A DNA stretch of 64,000 nt from Aspidiotus rigidus (taxonomy: Eukaryota; Arthropoda; Insecta; Hemiptera; Diaspididae): positions 2,046,001-2,110,000 of the forward strand of contig JAVHKY010000046.1 in the NCBI GenBank assembly GCA_035079385.1, written 5' to 3'. Positions 11,301-21,260 of this stretch are shown here, in pieces (position 1 is the stretch's first letter; each line of letters opens with the position of its first letter). A program made the position numbers and the translations under genes. Under the pieces are notes generated by a model. It made no database searches. It had not been told where the DNA came from and saw nothing but the letters and a program-made list of their open reading frames with translations.

Positions 11301-14300
11301 AGGTCTGGGTTTCACAGCCCTTTTTAGATAGGGGGCAAACGAGCAGTCTAGCATGTCCAGTTTAGAGCTAGTATAAAGCTAGTATAAGCCTATAGTTCAT
11401 TGCCTAGATCAAACAAATTTCGAAATCACGGACGGACGAACGAATGTACGCAAAATAATTTCGAAATCAGGGTAGGAGTCAGAGCAAAGACATGAAACAT
11501 GTCAAAAATTTCAGGTTTCCTTATACAGTAAAACCTCTGATTAGCGGACATCGCAACCCATCTGAAATTCGTCCGTTATTCAGAGGTGTTCGGTACTCAG
11601 AGGAGATGAAAAAAAAAGAAAGGTTGTATTTATGATGAATGTTGTACATTACGAAAATAACATTATTAAATAAAGGGAAAAAATAAAAAGATTTTCTTCG
11701 TGGTAGGATGTTTCATTCATCAATGAAGTTTAATTTGGCTTTTCCACCGCTCAAATAAAACCCAAAAATATCATTTAAAAAAAGTATGTATAGAAAAATG
11801 TAGAAAAAGAAAACAATAGTATTTTTTATCATTATTTTTCAATAACTGCAAGCTAATCTATTCATTTGAATTGAAAAATTGAAAATGAAAACGGGAAAAA
11901 GTGCCCAAAAGTTCGGAAAGTGTTTGGTAGGTATTTCGAGGTTTTTCCATACAAACAAGGTCAAAATGTTTCCGTCCCCGAAAAAGTGTCCATTATTTAG
12001 AGGATTCCGCCGAGGGAGGTTTTACGGGATATATATATATATATATATATATATAAGGAAACCTGAAATTATTTTTATGCTAGTTGTGATCTAAGACCTC
12101 TAAAACTTCGAGAAAGTTCATTGCCCCCTATTCACCTTGCTACGGGTGAAATACCACACTTTTCTAGCTAGAAAAGTCGGTAAAAGGGGTAGTTCAGAAG
12201 AACTACGAAAACTACCTAATTCAGCATACTCCAAATATATTTCATAGCAGTTTAATTAAGGTACTCGAGGATGCGAATCGTTTCCGACAGTTCTATATTG
12301 TTATACGTAAAATCTGTAAAAAAGTTTTCTACGTTCAACTGACTTCAAAAAATTATCGAGTAAATTCAAAAACTCTTATTTTAAGAGCTTTTTGCGTAAT
12401 ATGATCAAACATTTCGACGAAGTGATTATACACCGCACTCTACCGGTCGATTAAACGTTATGGGTAGGTACTGTACAAATTTTATATGATCTACTGTACA
12501 TGTGCTACTGGTATTACTAGAACGTGTAGGCCTGTTAGAGTTAGCCAGAAGACACCACGAGGACGCCAGCTTACATAGTCTTCCAAAAAATAGCGACAGT
12601 GACTGTCTTTGTTTTGAAAAAGCTTGCGTCTCAAAGGGTTCCGTCGGATAATTCCTGACACAAGTCTCTTATCCACTCTGAAAAGGGTTTCAACATATTT
12701 CACGTCAAATTCAACGGTGCACCACAGTCCGGACACTCCCGTATTTCATGGAAGCGTGCGCTGTGAATCACTGGGTAGTACGCGACTCCTCACCCGACTC
12801 CTGCCTCATCATTTGTATTTTCAGATCAGAATCAGCCCTTACTAGTATCTCAACCTCGTGCATGTCTTCGAAATATTCACAGCGCCTGCTTCTATGAGGT
12901 AAAGGAGTGTCCGGACTGTAGTGCATCGTAAATTTGACGTGAATTATGACGAAACCCTTTTTAGGGTGGATAAGAGACGCAAGCTTCTTCAGGACAAAGA
13001 CAGTCACTGTCGCTATTTCAACAGGGGACCTGTTTCATGTTTTTCTTTCTTTTTTTTTTTTTTTTTTTTTTTTTTGAGAAAATCGTCGGCCGCCTTTCGC
13101 CGTCAAACTTAGAAAATTTCGACTCTTGAGCTATATATATGATAGGAGGGGGACTCGGAAAAATTTTGACTCGAGATATATACTAGGAAGGGGACTTGAA
13201 AAAACGACGACTTCCTTAACAAAGTTGAACGAGGAATGCAGCGAAGCTGTTCTATGAGTCAAATTGGTTTTGGTATTCAGAATTCAAGCGAGCCTAGACC
13301 TAGCACAAAGCTAGTCCCTAGACCTAAACTAGTATAAAATAGGACGGCCCCCTCCCATCATAAATAGTTCGAGAGTCAACATTTTTCCAAGTTTTTTGTT
13401 GGACGGCGCACGGCAAATTTCTCAAGAAACCCCCCATAGAAAAGGTTCCCTGTGAAAATGTTAACTCTCGAGCTATATTTGATAGGAGAGGCACTTGAAA
13501 AAATTTCCTTTCGAACTATATATTTTGGAAGACTATGTAAGCTGGCCTCCTCGTAGTGTCTTGTGGGTAACACTAACAAACTTACACATGTACAGTAGAT
13601 CACATAAAATTTGTTTAGTACCGATACATAACATTTCATTGGCCGATACAGTACTGGTATATAACGCCATCCATATTTTGAAAAACACCTTGTGACAATT
13701 AAAATTTTCCTGAAAAAGAAAGAAAATTTCTTGAAGATGGTCATTTTTGTTCATAAGTTCACAAATATTACCAAATTCGACGTTGATTTATATTTCGACT
13801 ACAGTTTTTCGATCAAGGTTTTAATCTAGCCACGACTCTTAATCAAGGTAATTGAACCCAGTGTGAAAACAATTTCAAAATCGGTACTTTACAGTACGCA
13901 CTAATTGAGGGTGGGGAAGCGGGGAAGACAGAGGTCCTCTCTCTATCAAAGACCAGTAACATACTTATGCGTTTTTTATTATTTTATAAATTCTTCATCA
14001 TACATCGGTAGGGACTGCGACCGTCTGTACTTATAATTCGATTTTATTCTAATTGCGATTATTTACTAATTAGTTCAATTATAATTATAATGACACTCAC
14101 ATTTCGCGAACAGAGGTTTGCAATGGAACAAAAATCGGATTTTTATCCTGACCAATCGAGAAAACTGTATCATTCAAAGGCGACAGTTGTCCACAGTGAG
14201 GGCAAATAGATTTTTCTTCATTCAACAACTCGCAATGGCGATGATAGGTGTGCTGCGACGCACAGACTACGAATTTGCCCTATAAGCAAAAGCGGTGAAA

Positions 14301-16040
14301 CGACATTTGAAGTATTGTGAAAACGCTAATACATGGACCTGGCGCAAACAAAGAGTTCACCTGAGTACAAAACAACCCGCATGTCGGACAGCAATTATGT
14401 ATCAAGAGTCGGTGCGCGTGTACATCACAAAACATTAAATACGTGACTTTAACGCTAGGTCTTTGGAGTTTGATATCACCATCAGTCATCAACGTGACTG
14501 GGTTGCAGCATCCTATTTGTTTGCCCTCGATTGAATCTATAGCTTGGCAGTGATATTTACTGTCGACGTCAACCTTCCTGTAGACCCTTTCCTGCACCTG
14601 ACACAGACACAAAGCTGCAACTGTTCCCTAAAAAACAAGTCGTATTATTAGAAACAACAATTTTACGCCACGAAAATCCTACATTACCTACATTTGAAGT
14701 CACCATCGTGGATTCAGGACGAGCCGGTTTTTCAGGCGAATCACCCGTACTTGGAGATGGCGCGTCATCGTTGAATCTATCATCTACGAACAAAAAGCGA
14801 ACACATCAGTACTCTTTGAACAAATGAAATTTCTATTCAGCCCAACAATAAACTAACTGAGAAAATCCATAGATGTGTTGAAATTTTGTTTCATTTTTGT
14901 CGCCGTTTCGAGTAATACTGCCACCGATTGACTAGACACGTTAGACACTTCTACAGACTTGGACTTCAGATCTATGGAAATACAATCATAGTCAAAAGGT
15001 TTTACAATTAATCAATTTGTGACACAGCGTAATTTACCTCGAAGTTGGCCTATCTCTTCGGATAAGATATCTGTATTTTGGGAATCGGTATCTTGTTCAG
15101 AACTATCGTAGTTTTGATACTTGCTAGGACAACTACGCTCGGACAATTTTTTTCTCTTAACTTGATGTCTTTTTGGATTGAACGAATAACTCAAACCCTT
15201 ATAGTAACGTTTGCGTTTTCGCATCGGTTTACTATAGAGATTGAACGAGTTGTTTTCCTTGAATAAGCGATGACTGTCACATAAACCGTTTGTGTTCACT
15301 ATCACGGACGCGGAATTTAGAACCTCACTATTTTCGGACTTGCAATACGGTACATCCAATGAATCGGATTCTACAGCGGATATCATCTGTTCTTTACCAT
15401 CATACTCAACACCCGACGAAGACTGCATACTACGTTTTTCAGGTAAAGCAAGTGAATTCAGTATTTTTGGGGATTTAATCCGTGTGACATTCGTTTGCTT
15501 CATCGAAATTTTGTCCACAGTACCTTTAGGTGATTTACTTTTCTTACAGAAATTGGAATCAGGAATGCCGAACGATTTTTCTTTCAATGCAATCGCATTT
15601 TGAAGAACGGACTCTTTCGAATTAGACATTCGTCTAAGGGTACGCTTACAAGTATTCTCGACAGCCAACACATCGCTGTTAGCGGGGACGACGGTAATAT
15701 CGTGATTGGAATTTCTGCATTTTGGTAACAATGATTCCCTTTTCTTCGGATCGTCGTTTTCTCGAATACTGCTAGTGCTAAAATACGCTTCTGGATCCGT
15801 TTCGCTAGTCCTCAACGTTAAAATAATACGCGGTTTAACGCTTACATCATGAGAATCATTCAATTCGTCGTGCTCATCCGATGGGGCTATAAATATATCG
15901 TAAGGAGATACGCATGACTTCTCGACGGAAGAGTTTACAACGTTTTTATCAACGTTTTTCTTACTTGTGCAATCCTTTCGCTGTTCGGTATCTTCAGAAA
16001 AGTCACAATTTTTTTCATGACATGAACCTGTATTTTCCAT
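8341..16040 (-). CDS. Ehmt: Ehmt/G9a-type histone H3K9 methyltransferase, 5' part (exons to first ankyrin)
   Basis: This is a nuclear euchromatic H3K9 mono/dimethyltransferase; only its N-terminal half (about 647 codons) is visible. The exons I infer from splice sites and phase are 16040-15038, 14971-14858, 14783-14692 (or 14688), 14627-14361 (or from 14620), 14279-14101, 8730-8512 and 8408-8341. The ATG at 16040 follows an in-frame TGA. The first exon encodes an acidic, Ser/Lys-rich, mostly disordered region with a basic patch (KPMRKRKRYYKG). Exons four and five encode the cysteine-rich zinc region typical of EHMT proteins: LCLCQ, CNP, LMFCDVHAH, NCCPTCGLFCTQ, then HTYHRHCELL and CPHCGQ. Exon seven reads MYCAAKTGDVEKILACL, the start of the ankyrin repeats. 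Phases agree at all junctions when the weak donor gtaggt at 14691 is used. The pre-SET and SET exons are not seen in 1-8340 and probably lie beyond the window. The 5.4-kb intron (8731-14100) is filled with mobile elements. Confidence 0.87.
10498..10640 (-). repeat. Duplicated segment of the Tigger fossil, with a pogo-type terminus
   Basis: About 140 bp from ctccgtaatggagtaggtgc to ataattctagttt is a direct repeat of 10993-11130, with a few differences. It is followed at about 10638 by acggtaaaacctgtttaagc, which resembles the gtaaaacct ends of pogo/Tigger elements. The duplicated part overlaps the coding sequence of the neighbouring Tigger-like fragment. Confidence 0.6.
10779..11130 (-). pseudogene. 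C-terminal remnant of a Tigger/pogo-like transposase
   Basis: The minus-strand frame ends in an acidic run (EDEEEEEAENEEN), a helical segment (FPECMAAVKELQKFAAL) and a short tail ending KQSLLSLYFQK. This organisation (acidic linker, helical segment, then a K-Q-x(n)-F-F/Y-type terminus) is that of the C-terminus of Tigger/pogo DDE transposases. The catalytic domain is absent. It lies inside the Ehmt intron in the same orientation as the host gene, but is not joined to it by plausible splice sites. The pogo-like terminus about 140 bp downstream supports the call. It is a fossil. Confidence 0.5.
11140..11400. repeat. CTAGTATA-rich dispersed repeat
   Basis: Many copies of gctagtataa and cctagtata occur here and at 10330-10470, 13290-13350 and 62880-62940. 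The last two lie within copies of the minisatellite-bearing element. The stretch is probably a diverged part of that family. Confidence 0.45.
11507..12070. mobile_element. MITE with pogo-like ends inside a 19-bp inverted repeat
   Basis: The outer arms aatttcaggtttccttata (11507-11525) and its exact complement (12052-12070) enclose an inner pair. This starts with cagtaaaacctctgattagc (11526) and ends with gggaggttttacgg near 12028. A (TA)n run fills the right junction. The inner ends resemble pogo/Tigger MITE termini (cagtaaaacctc). No coding content is recognised. Confidence 0.6.
12486..13620. repeat. Nested foldback elements in the Ehmt intron
   Basis: The outer arms are about 12486-12590 and 13525-13620: tgtacatgtg ... 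agcttacatagtcttcc against ggaagactatgtaagctggc ... cacatgtaca. Inside, a second inverted pair runs from gcgacagtgactgtctttg (about 12591) to caaagacagtcactgtcgc (ending about 13014). The arms share further matches, such as caaattcaacggtgc and its diverged complement. Minisatellite-element sequence (13023-13460) is inserted between the inner and outer right arms. No gene is seen. Confidence 0.65.
13023..13460 (-). repeat. Dispersed minisatellite-bearing element (copies 2/3, rearranged)
   Basis: Contains acaggggacctgtttcatg at the left, a 24-base T run, two or three degenerate 45-bp units (aaaatttcgactcttgagct...), and the shared segment aaagttgaacgaggaatgca. It ends with the reverse-complement end ccccccatagaaaaggttcc at about 13430-13450. 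Orientation changes within it, so it is a composite of at least two copies. Confidence 0.6.
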
Positions 16041-16503
16041 CAAGTGTTCTTCAGCAGTTCAGAGATGTATGGGTCGAGAGAAACTCATCGCAGTTTCCTC
16101 AAACAAAATAACAGAGAAGAATATCCGTAAAATCGCGTCTAAACAGAAATCAAGCTACAATAGCAACTAGTCTGTAAAAAATCAACGGTACTCAGGGCAC
16201 AAAAGAAATGAGCGGACGGAAAGCCGACAAACATCAATCCCTATGAAAAAACAATTACCAATTAATAAAATAATTATAGCCTTATAATTTTACGTTCCAG
16301 TAAAGCCTTGCTACTAATTGTACTCAGGTAGAGTTGCAGGGCTAAATTTGCCAAATTCGGTCTTTGGTTTAGATAACTGTGTAATCTATGGTCTTCGGTA
16401 GTTCGGCAGATACCGATAGAAAATTTGATCAAGCAGCAGCAGTGCAGGGCTGTGCGATCGTCCTCTTAAGACTCAAGTTGGGTAAGTTGACGCCTCCCTG
16501 ATG

Positions 16504-17286
16504 CAGTGCTGACAAGCCAAAGAAGTTGAACGGCTTAACAGCAGCAGAAGCCGACTTTTGAACGGCTTTTGAGTCAGCCGATAGCCGATAGCTGAAAGCA
16601 TTAAGCCAAAAATCAGTTCAAAGCCAGTGCTGAATCAGTGGTGACAAGCCGAGAAGTTGAATGGCTTAATTTGGCTTAATAGCAGCAGAAGCCGACTTTT
16701 GAACTCATTTTAAGGGTATGCTCTACCTAGTCACTCACACGTAGACACACACAAAATATGTATCACATGTTGCAATTTTTGCCCCGAGATAACTGATTAA
16801 ATAAAGTATGAAATATCTTGAAACTTCGTATTTACGTAGACAAAACTTAGGAAAATACGGCTAATTGGTTCACACGAACTAATTTTGTTCATTAATTGGA
16901 ATTCAACGATTCAAAGATGGCCCCTTCAGACGTAAGTTTAAACGTTTCTTGGAGATCATTCAGAATATTTCGCGATCTGTCAACTAATTAGCCGTATTTT
17001 CCTCAACTTCAAGATTAAATTACACCACGTTCCGAATCATTTTGTACATTATTCGATATGTTATATGTGGGCAAAAATCACTACCCGCAACACACCATTT
17101 TGTGTAATACACGTGTATTTTCTATGTGTGAGTGACTAGGTAGAGCATACCCTTAAGGCTGATTATTAAAAACTTGAAGAAGTTGATGAAATTAGAAATA
17201 AGCCGATAGCAGCTCATTGGAAAGGGCGAACGGCTTCTAATCCAAAGCAAAAGTTCAAGCCGATGATGATCGGCTTGTCAGCACTG
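16504..17286. mobile_element. Non-autonomous hAT element (8-bp TSD) carrying a nested MITE
   Basis: The ends are cagtgctgacaagcc (16504) and ggcttgtcagcactg (ending 17286). They are flanked by ccctgatg (16496-16503) and ccccgatg (17287-17294), an 8-bp duplication with one mismatch. CAGTG-type ends plus an 8-bp duplication are typical of hAT. Subterminal repeats of aagccgat/agcagcagaagccgactt are frequent. A piggyBac-like MITE sits inside at 16714-17152; without it the element is about 344 bp. Confidence 0.75.
16714..17152. mobile_element. piggyBac-like MITE (TTAA target) nested in a hAT
   Basis: TTAA at 16710-16713 and 17153-17156 flanks inverted ends gggtatgctctacctagtca and its complement. 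The ends are about 26 bp with only small differences, and an inner inverted pair (ggaaaatacggctaattggt / caactaattagccgtatttt) follows. TTAA duplication with GGG/CCC ends fits piggyBac-type elements. It has no coding capacity. Confidence 0.8.
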
Positions 17287-17317
17287 CCCCGATGATTTCT
17301 GCTCAGTGCTCACCATC

Positions 17318-17945
17318 GTGGTGCGAAGTACTAATAAAAAGTCTCCTCGTGCCTATACTCGTGCCTTATCAATTCGTTTCATTCGCCATATGCCTTACTC
17401 GGAGTAAGAGGCGAGTAAGAGTGATGCCGCGGGACTTTGAAATATTTTCGTACTTCTTGGACTTATTGAATTTTTCATTTTCAATTCTTGGACTTGGAAA
17501 TATTTCCAATTGTTGGACTTTGAAATATTTTCATACTTCTTGGACTTCGAATTATTTTCCAATTATTGGACTTTGAAATATTTTCAACTGTTGGACTTTG
17601 TAATATTTTCAATTGTGGGAGACAATCAAAAATGAAAAATTTTACAAGTCCAAGAAGTATGATAATATTTCAAAGTCCAATAATTGGAAAATAATTCCAA
17701 GTCCAACAGTTGAAAATATTTCAAAGTCCCACAATTGGAAAATAATTCCATGTCCAACAGTTGAAAATATTTCCAAGTCCAAGAATTGAAAATGAAAAAT
17801 TTTTCACGTCCAAGAAGTACAAAAATATTTCAAAGTCTCGCGGCATCACTCTTACTCGCCTCTTACTCCAAGCATGGCATACGGCGAACGAAACAAACTG
17901 ATAAGGCAAGAGGAGACTTTCGATCAGTACTTCTTCGCAGACGAG
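17318..17945. repeat. Foldback element with gtccaagaagtac-rich core (copy 1)
   Basis: The arms run from gtactaataaaaagtctcct to the region of ttgaatttttcattttc, and the mirror image ends at gaggagactttcgatcagtac (about 17925). They share gaggcgagtaagagtgatgc and its complement. The core repeats the motif gactttgaaatattttc / cttggacttggaaat many times in both orientations. A second copy lies at 34505-37585, where a MULE has inserted. The small open frames here are artefacts of the palindrome. Confidence 0.8.
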
Positions 17946-17980
17946 GCGTTCGGATCAATGGGCTGTATGTGTGTGGGTAA

Positions 17981-18442
17981 CACGGTATAAGATGAAGAGG
18001 TAATGACACAACGCTAAAATCGTGTCCGCAGTTTTGAAGTTGTACGTACAAACTTCCGCTAGGTTTGCAGCGAACACTCGGGCTGTTTCCCTGTTCCTTC
18101 TACACCCCACCTGCGCCGAGACGTTACCGTTGGTACCCTAGTATTGATGAAATTTCCAAGGATTATAAAAAATCCAAGAATTTACTTAGAAGGGTGATTC
18201 TTTCAAAATTTTATAGAGTAGATTAAATGGTATTTTTATGCCAAATATGAAATGCATCGGCTGATTCCTGATCCTGCAATAAATTTTTGAAAGTAGCGGC
18301 GTTCCCATAAGACTCTGTACATTACCCATCACTTTCATCACGAGCGCTGCGCTCGGGATGTTCAGAACTACTTCAAAATCACGGACAGCGTTTACCACAG
18401 TCAGAATACGTTCGTGTCACTACCTCTTCATCTTATACCGTG
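17981..18442. mobile_element. hAT-like MITE, exact 8-bp TSD
   Basis: The ends cacggtataagatgaagagg (17981) and the complement ending ctcttataccgtg-like at 18442 are flanked by exact gtgggtaa at 17973-17980 and 18443-18450. The CACGGTA ends recur in the 2.2-kb element at 53947-56117, so both may belong to one hAT group. A partial copy lies at 45046-45310. It has no coding capacity. Confidence 0.82.
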
Positions 18443-18595
18443 GTGGGTAACGAAGCTTTGTATTCACACACCTTTACTATCACAGTCGATTGCTGTAACC
18501 TATCTGAAGATTGAGCATTTATTGAAGATAATATTATGATCATTGAATTCTGCGTTGAAAATTGCAACAAGTGAGCAACTTGAGGAATCTTAATA

Positions 18596-18994
18596 GACTA
18601 AATCGCCGTGACGTCATTCATGAACATTTACTGATAACAGGAATCGAGAGAATGCGATAGTATACTGTATCAGTTCAAAGTAGGATATCGATTCCCATAA
18701 GAATACACAGGGATCATTTCGATCATACGCTCAAATTAAAAAATTGGAAATAAGTAAGCAATTAGGTGTTTATATTTAGAATCAGGAAGTTCTCATGTCT
18801 TTGAAAATGTACCTGCGGTTCTTAACTTATTTCTTGTTTTCAAATCTGAACGTGAGATCGAAACGTTCCCGTGTATTTCTTATGGAGCATTTTTTTTGTT
18901 TTGAACTTACGCGTAAGTTGGGGTAAGTCATTGCGGAGCAAACATCGCCTTGTTATCAGTGAATGTCCGTGAATGACGTCACGGCGATTTAGTC
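18596..18994. mobile_element. MITE with TA target duplication
   Basis: The ends gactaaatcgccgtgacgtc and its complement lie between TA dinucleotides (18594-18595 and 18995-18996). The inverted arms are about 45 bp (through tgataaca) with few mismatches. A further inverted pair inside (gattcccataagaatacaca / tgtatttcttatggagc) resembles sequence near 51585. The TA duplication suggests a Tc1/mariner-type origin. Confidence 0.75.
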
Positions 18995-19249
18995 TATATT
19001 TTTTGAACACATTTTTATATTCTTTTTGATAGTTTCCCGTGATTGTTGTTTTCGCGCATATGTCAATTTGACTTTGTTCGGCAAATTTTAATTTCTCCTT
19101 ATTTTTCGGAATTGGAAAATAATATATGTTTTTTATTTTTTGATACTTGTGTTATCTAAATTTTCAAATACTTCTTCATATTGCCTATCACTCATAACAA
19201 AACAGAAGAAGTAAGGAATTGTCAATGAACAATTTACAAAAGACAAAAC

Positions 19250-20130
19250 AAATTTTTTATGGGAAATATGTAAATGTGATGCGCTCTGCAAAAAGGGACA
19301 GAAAGTCAACATGGTGAAAACTCTCCAAGTATAAAACTGCATTTCATGTGAGGTTCATACTTTGACTATACAAACTACAAACCAGTGGTAGTATAGTATC
19401 GACTAATATTACAAGGCTTCCGCGGTGGGGTAGTTTGAAGCCGACAACGCGATGAGGAGGCAAAGAGAAGGTTACAATGAAGGAGATTTGTATCATCAGT
19501 TGCATAATACATGCTCCATCTAACTGCGTACGGCGCTATTTTATGAAGAGGATTTGTGCATCTGGTTGCAGACTTTGGCTACATGCTACGCGTTAGGCGT
19601 TATTCCCGCCTTCTCCCCTGAATGTCAAATTCAAGTTAACCGCATGTAGTATCAGTGCATACTACCACTAGTTTGTAGTTTATATAGTCGAAAGGGTTCA
19701 TTTTCTGTGACGAAAATTGTTTATAATGTTTGACTCGTGGTTTGACTGAACGATCATAGAAGTCAATGATGAGTGACTCACAAGCGGGCTCCTCTCGTTT
19801 TCTGGTGTAAGACAGGCCTAATTCGGCGGCCAATTTTACAAAAAGAGCTTTCACCATGCTGACTTTGTGTCCCTTTTCGCAGAGCGCATCACAAATACAG
19901 GAATAATTTTTAATAACCTCGGTAAATAATGTAGATATTTCTATTCCGGGAAAAAAACAAAAAAACAAAAAAAAAAAACAAGGTAGAAATTTTGTATATA
20001 ACTTTTCTCTGGACCTGTATTCAAAATTTTTATGCAAATTCTCCTTCTTCTTCAGTCTTCTGCATCTGTCTCCTCTGATTATCCCTATTGTAATAATTGA
20101 TTTGACGTATCGCCCTCCTGTAATCTGCAA
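19250..20130 (-). other. Diverged inverted-repeat region with a 164-codon open frame of unknown kind
   Basis: Two inverted matches bracket this region. One is gatgcgctctgcaaaaaggg (about 19277) against ccttttcgcagagcgcatc (about 19872-19892). The other is tatacaaactacaaaccagt (19367) against actagtttgtagtttatata (about 19665). The minus-strand frame 19636-20130 encodes a protein with a Phe-rich run. Its C-terminal part (ELGLSYTRKREEPACESLII and RVKHYKQFSSQKMNPFDYIN) looks like real coding sequence in composition, but I recognise no family. It may be a transposase fragment or a chance frame. Confidence 0.35.
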
Positions 20131-20139
20131 ATGAATAGG

Positions 20140-20689
20140 TGGCGTAACCTACACTAGGTAGCGCTACTTACAAAGGTGATCATGGATTTTTTTTCTCATG
20201 GACCAAATACATGCGTTAGTCTGAAGTCATTTGACTTATAATCAAGAACAGTGTGGGAATCAAAGATGTAGAGAATTCTGAAACAAACATTTTTTGTAAT
20301 AAACAACTTTTTCTAAAGCTCATACTTAAATTGGAAAACAGAATTGAAACACTGTTAGAAGATATACAAATTGAATCATAACCACCTTTGTACGCAGGGT
20401 TACCAACATTGCAAACTTCAAGTTACGCCGCCTATAGAAGGAAAAAATTTTGATTCTAAGATTTGTTGGTTTATTTTCCCATTTCTCTTTCACTTTTCCT
20501 TCTTAAGGTCCTCAATATATTCTTTCGGGTCTACTCACCTCCAACTAACAGTTATTCTTGACAAGGAGTCTGTATTTTTGTAATTCACTATTCTAAATGT
20601 ATTCTTCTGTTAAATTTTCAAGTCCTTCTCCAGTTTATAATCTAGTCAACTACCTAATTTAAATTAAGATTTGTTTGGGTACCTTTTCT
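20140..20689. other. Intergenic, no gene recognised
   Basis: AT-rich sequence. The 70-codon open frame at 20371-20583 has no recognisable motif. Confidence 0.3.
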
Positions 20690-21260
20690 GTGGAGGGGGG
20701 GGGGGGATTATTGAAAACTTTGGTGTCTTGTCAGATACCAGGAATAATAATTGAAATTTTTCCAATTCCTCATTTCCTACTTCTGTCATACAAATGTTGG
20801 AAATTAAAATTTCATATTTCCCTCTCATCATATACATATAGCTTGAAGGTTAAAATTTTCCCAAGATACCCCGTTGTCATAATTGTATGGCTCGACGTAC
20901 AAATTTTTTTCAATTTCAATTCACCTGATATTTCAATGTTCTCCAAGATCTTCTCCTGTCATACATAGCTTGATTCACAATATTTGAAATATTTTCAAAT
21001 CTGACTCCTTTGATAGTAAACATTTTTCCTAACCCCTGTCTATCATATTATACAGCTTGAAAGTCTTAATTTTTCCAATTTTTCCGACTCCCTACTATTT
21101 TAGTTAGCTCAATTTTAGAAATTTTGTCAAATCCAACTCCTTTTTTTGGGACTCAAATTTTGAATTCATTTCTCAATATTGAAATCAATCCATCCCATAC
21201 AAGAGGATCTGTGAATTCCTTGTTCAACTTTGTTAATAACGCCATTGTTTTTTATTTCAA
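20690..21260. repeat. Decayed copy of the minisatellite-bearing element
   Basis: A 14-base G run is followed by loosely repeated units (aatttttccaattcct ... ctgtcata ... agcttgaa) that read like the reverse complement of the 45-bp unit. Then comes ccttgttcaactttgttaat near 21218, which matches the conserved gttcctcgtttaacttcgtt segment of copy 1. The divergence suggests an old copy. Confidence 0.45.
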
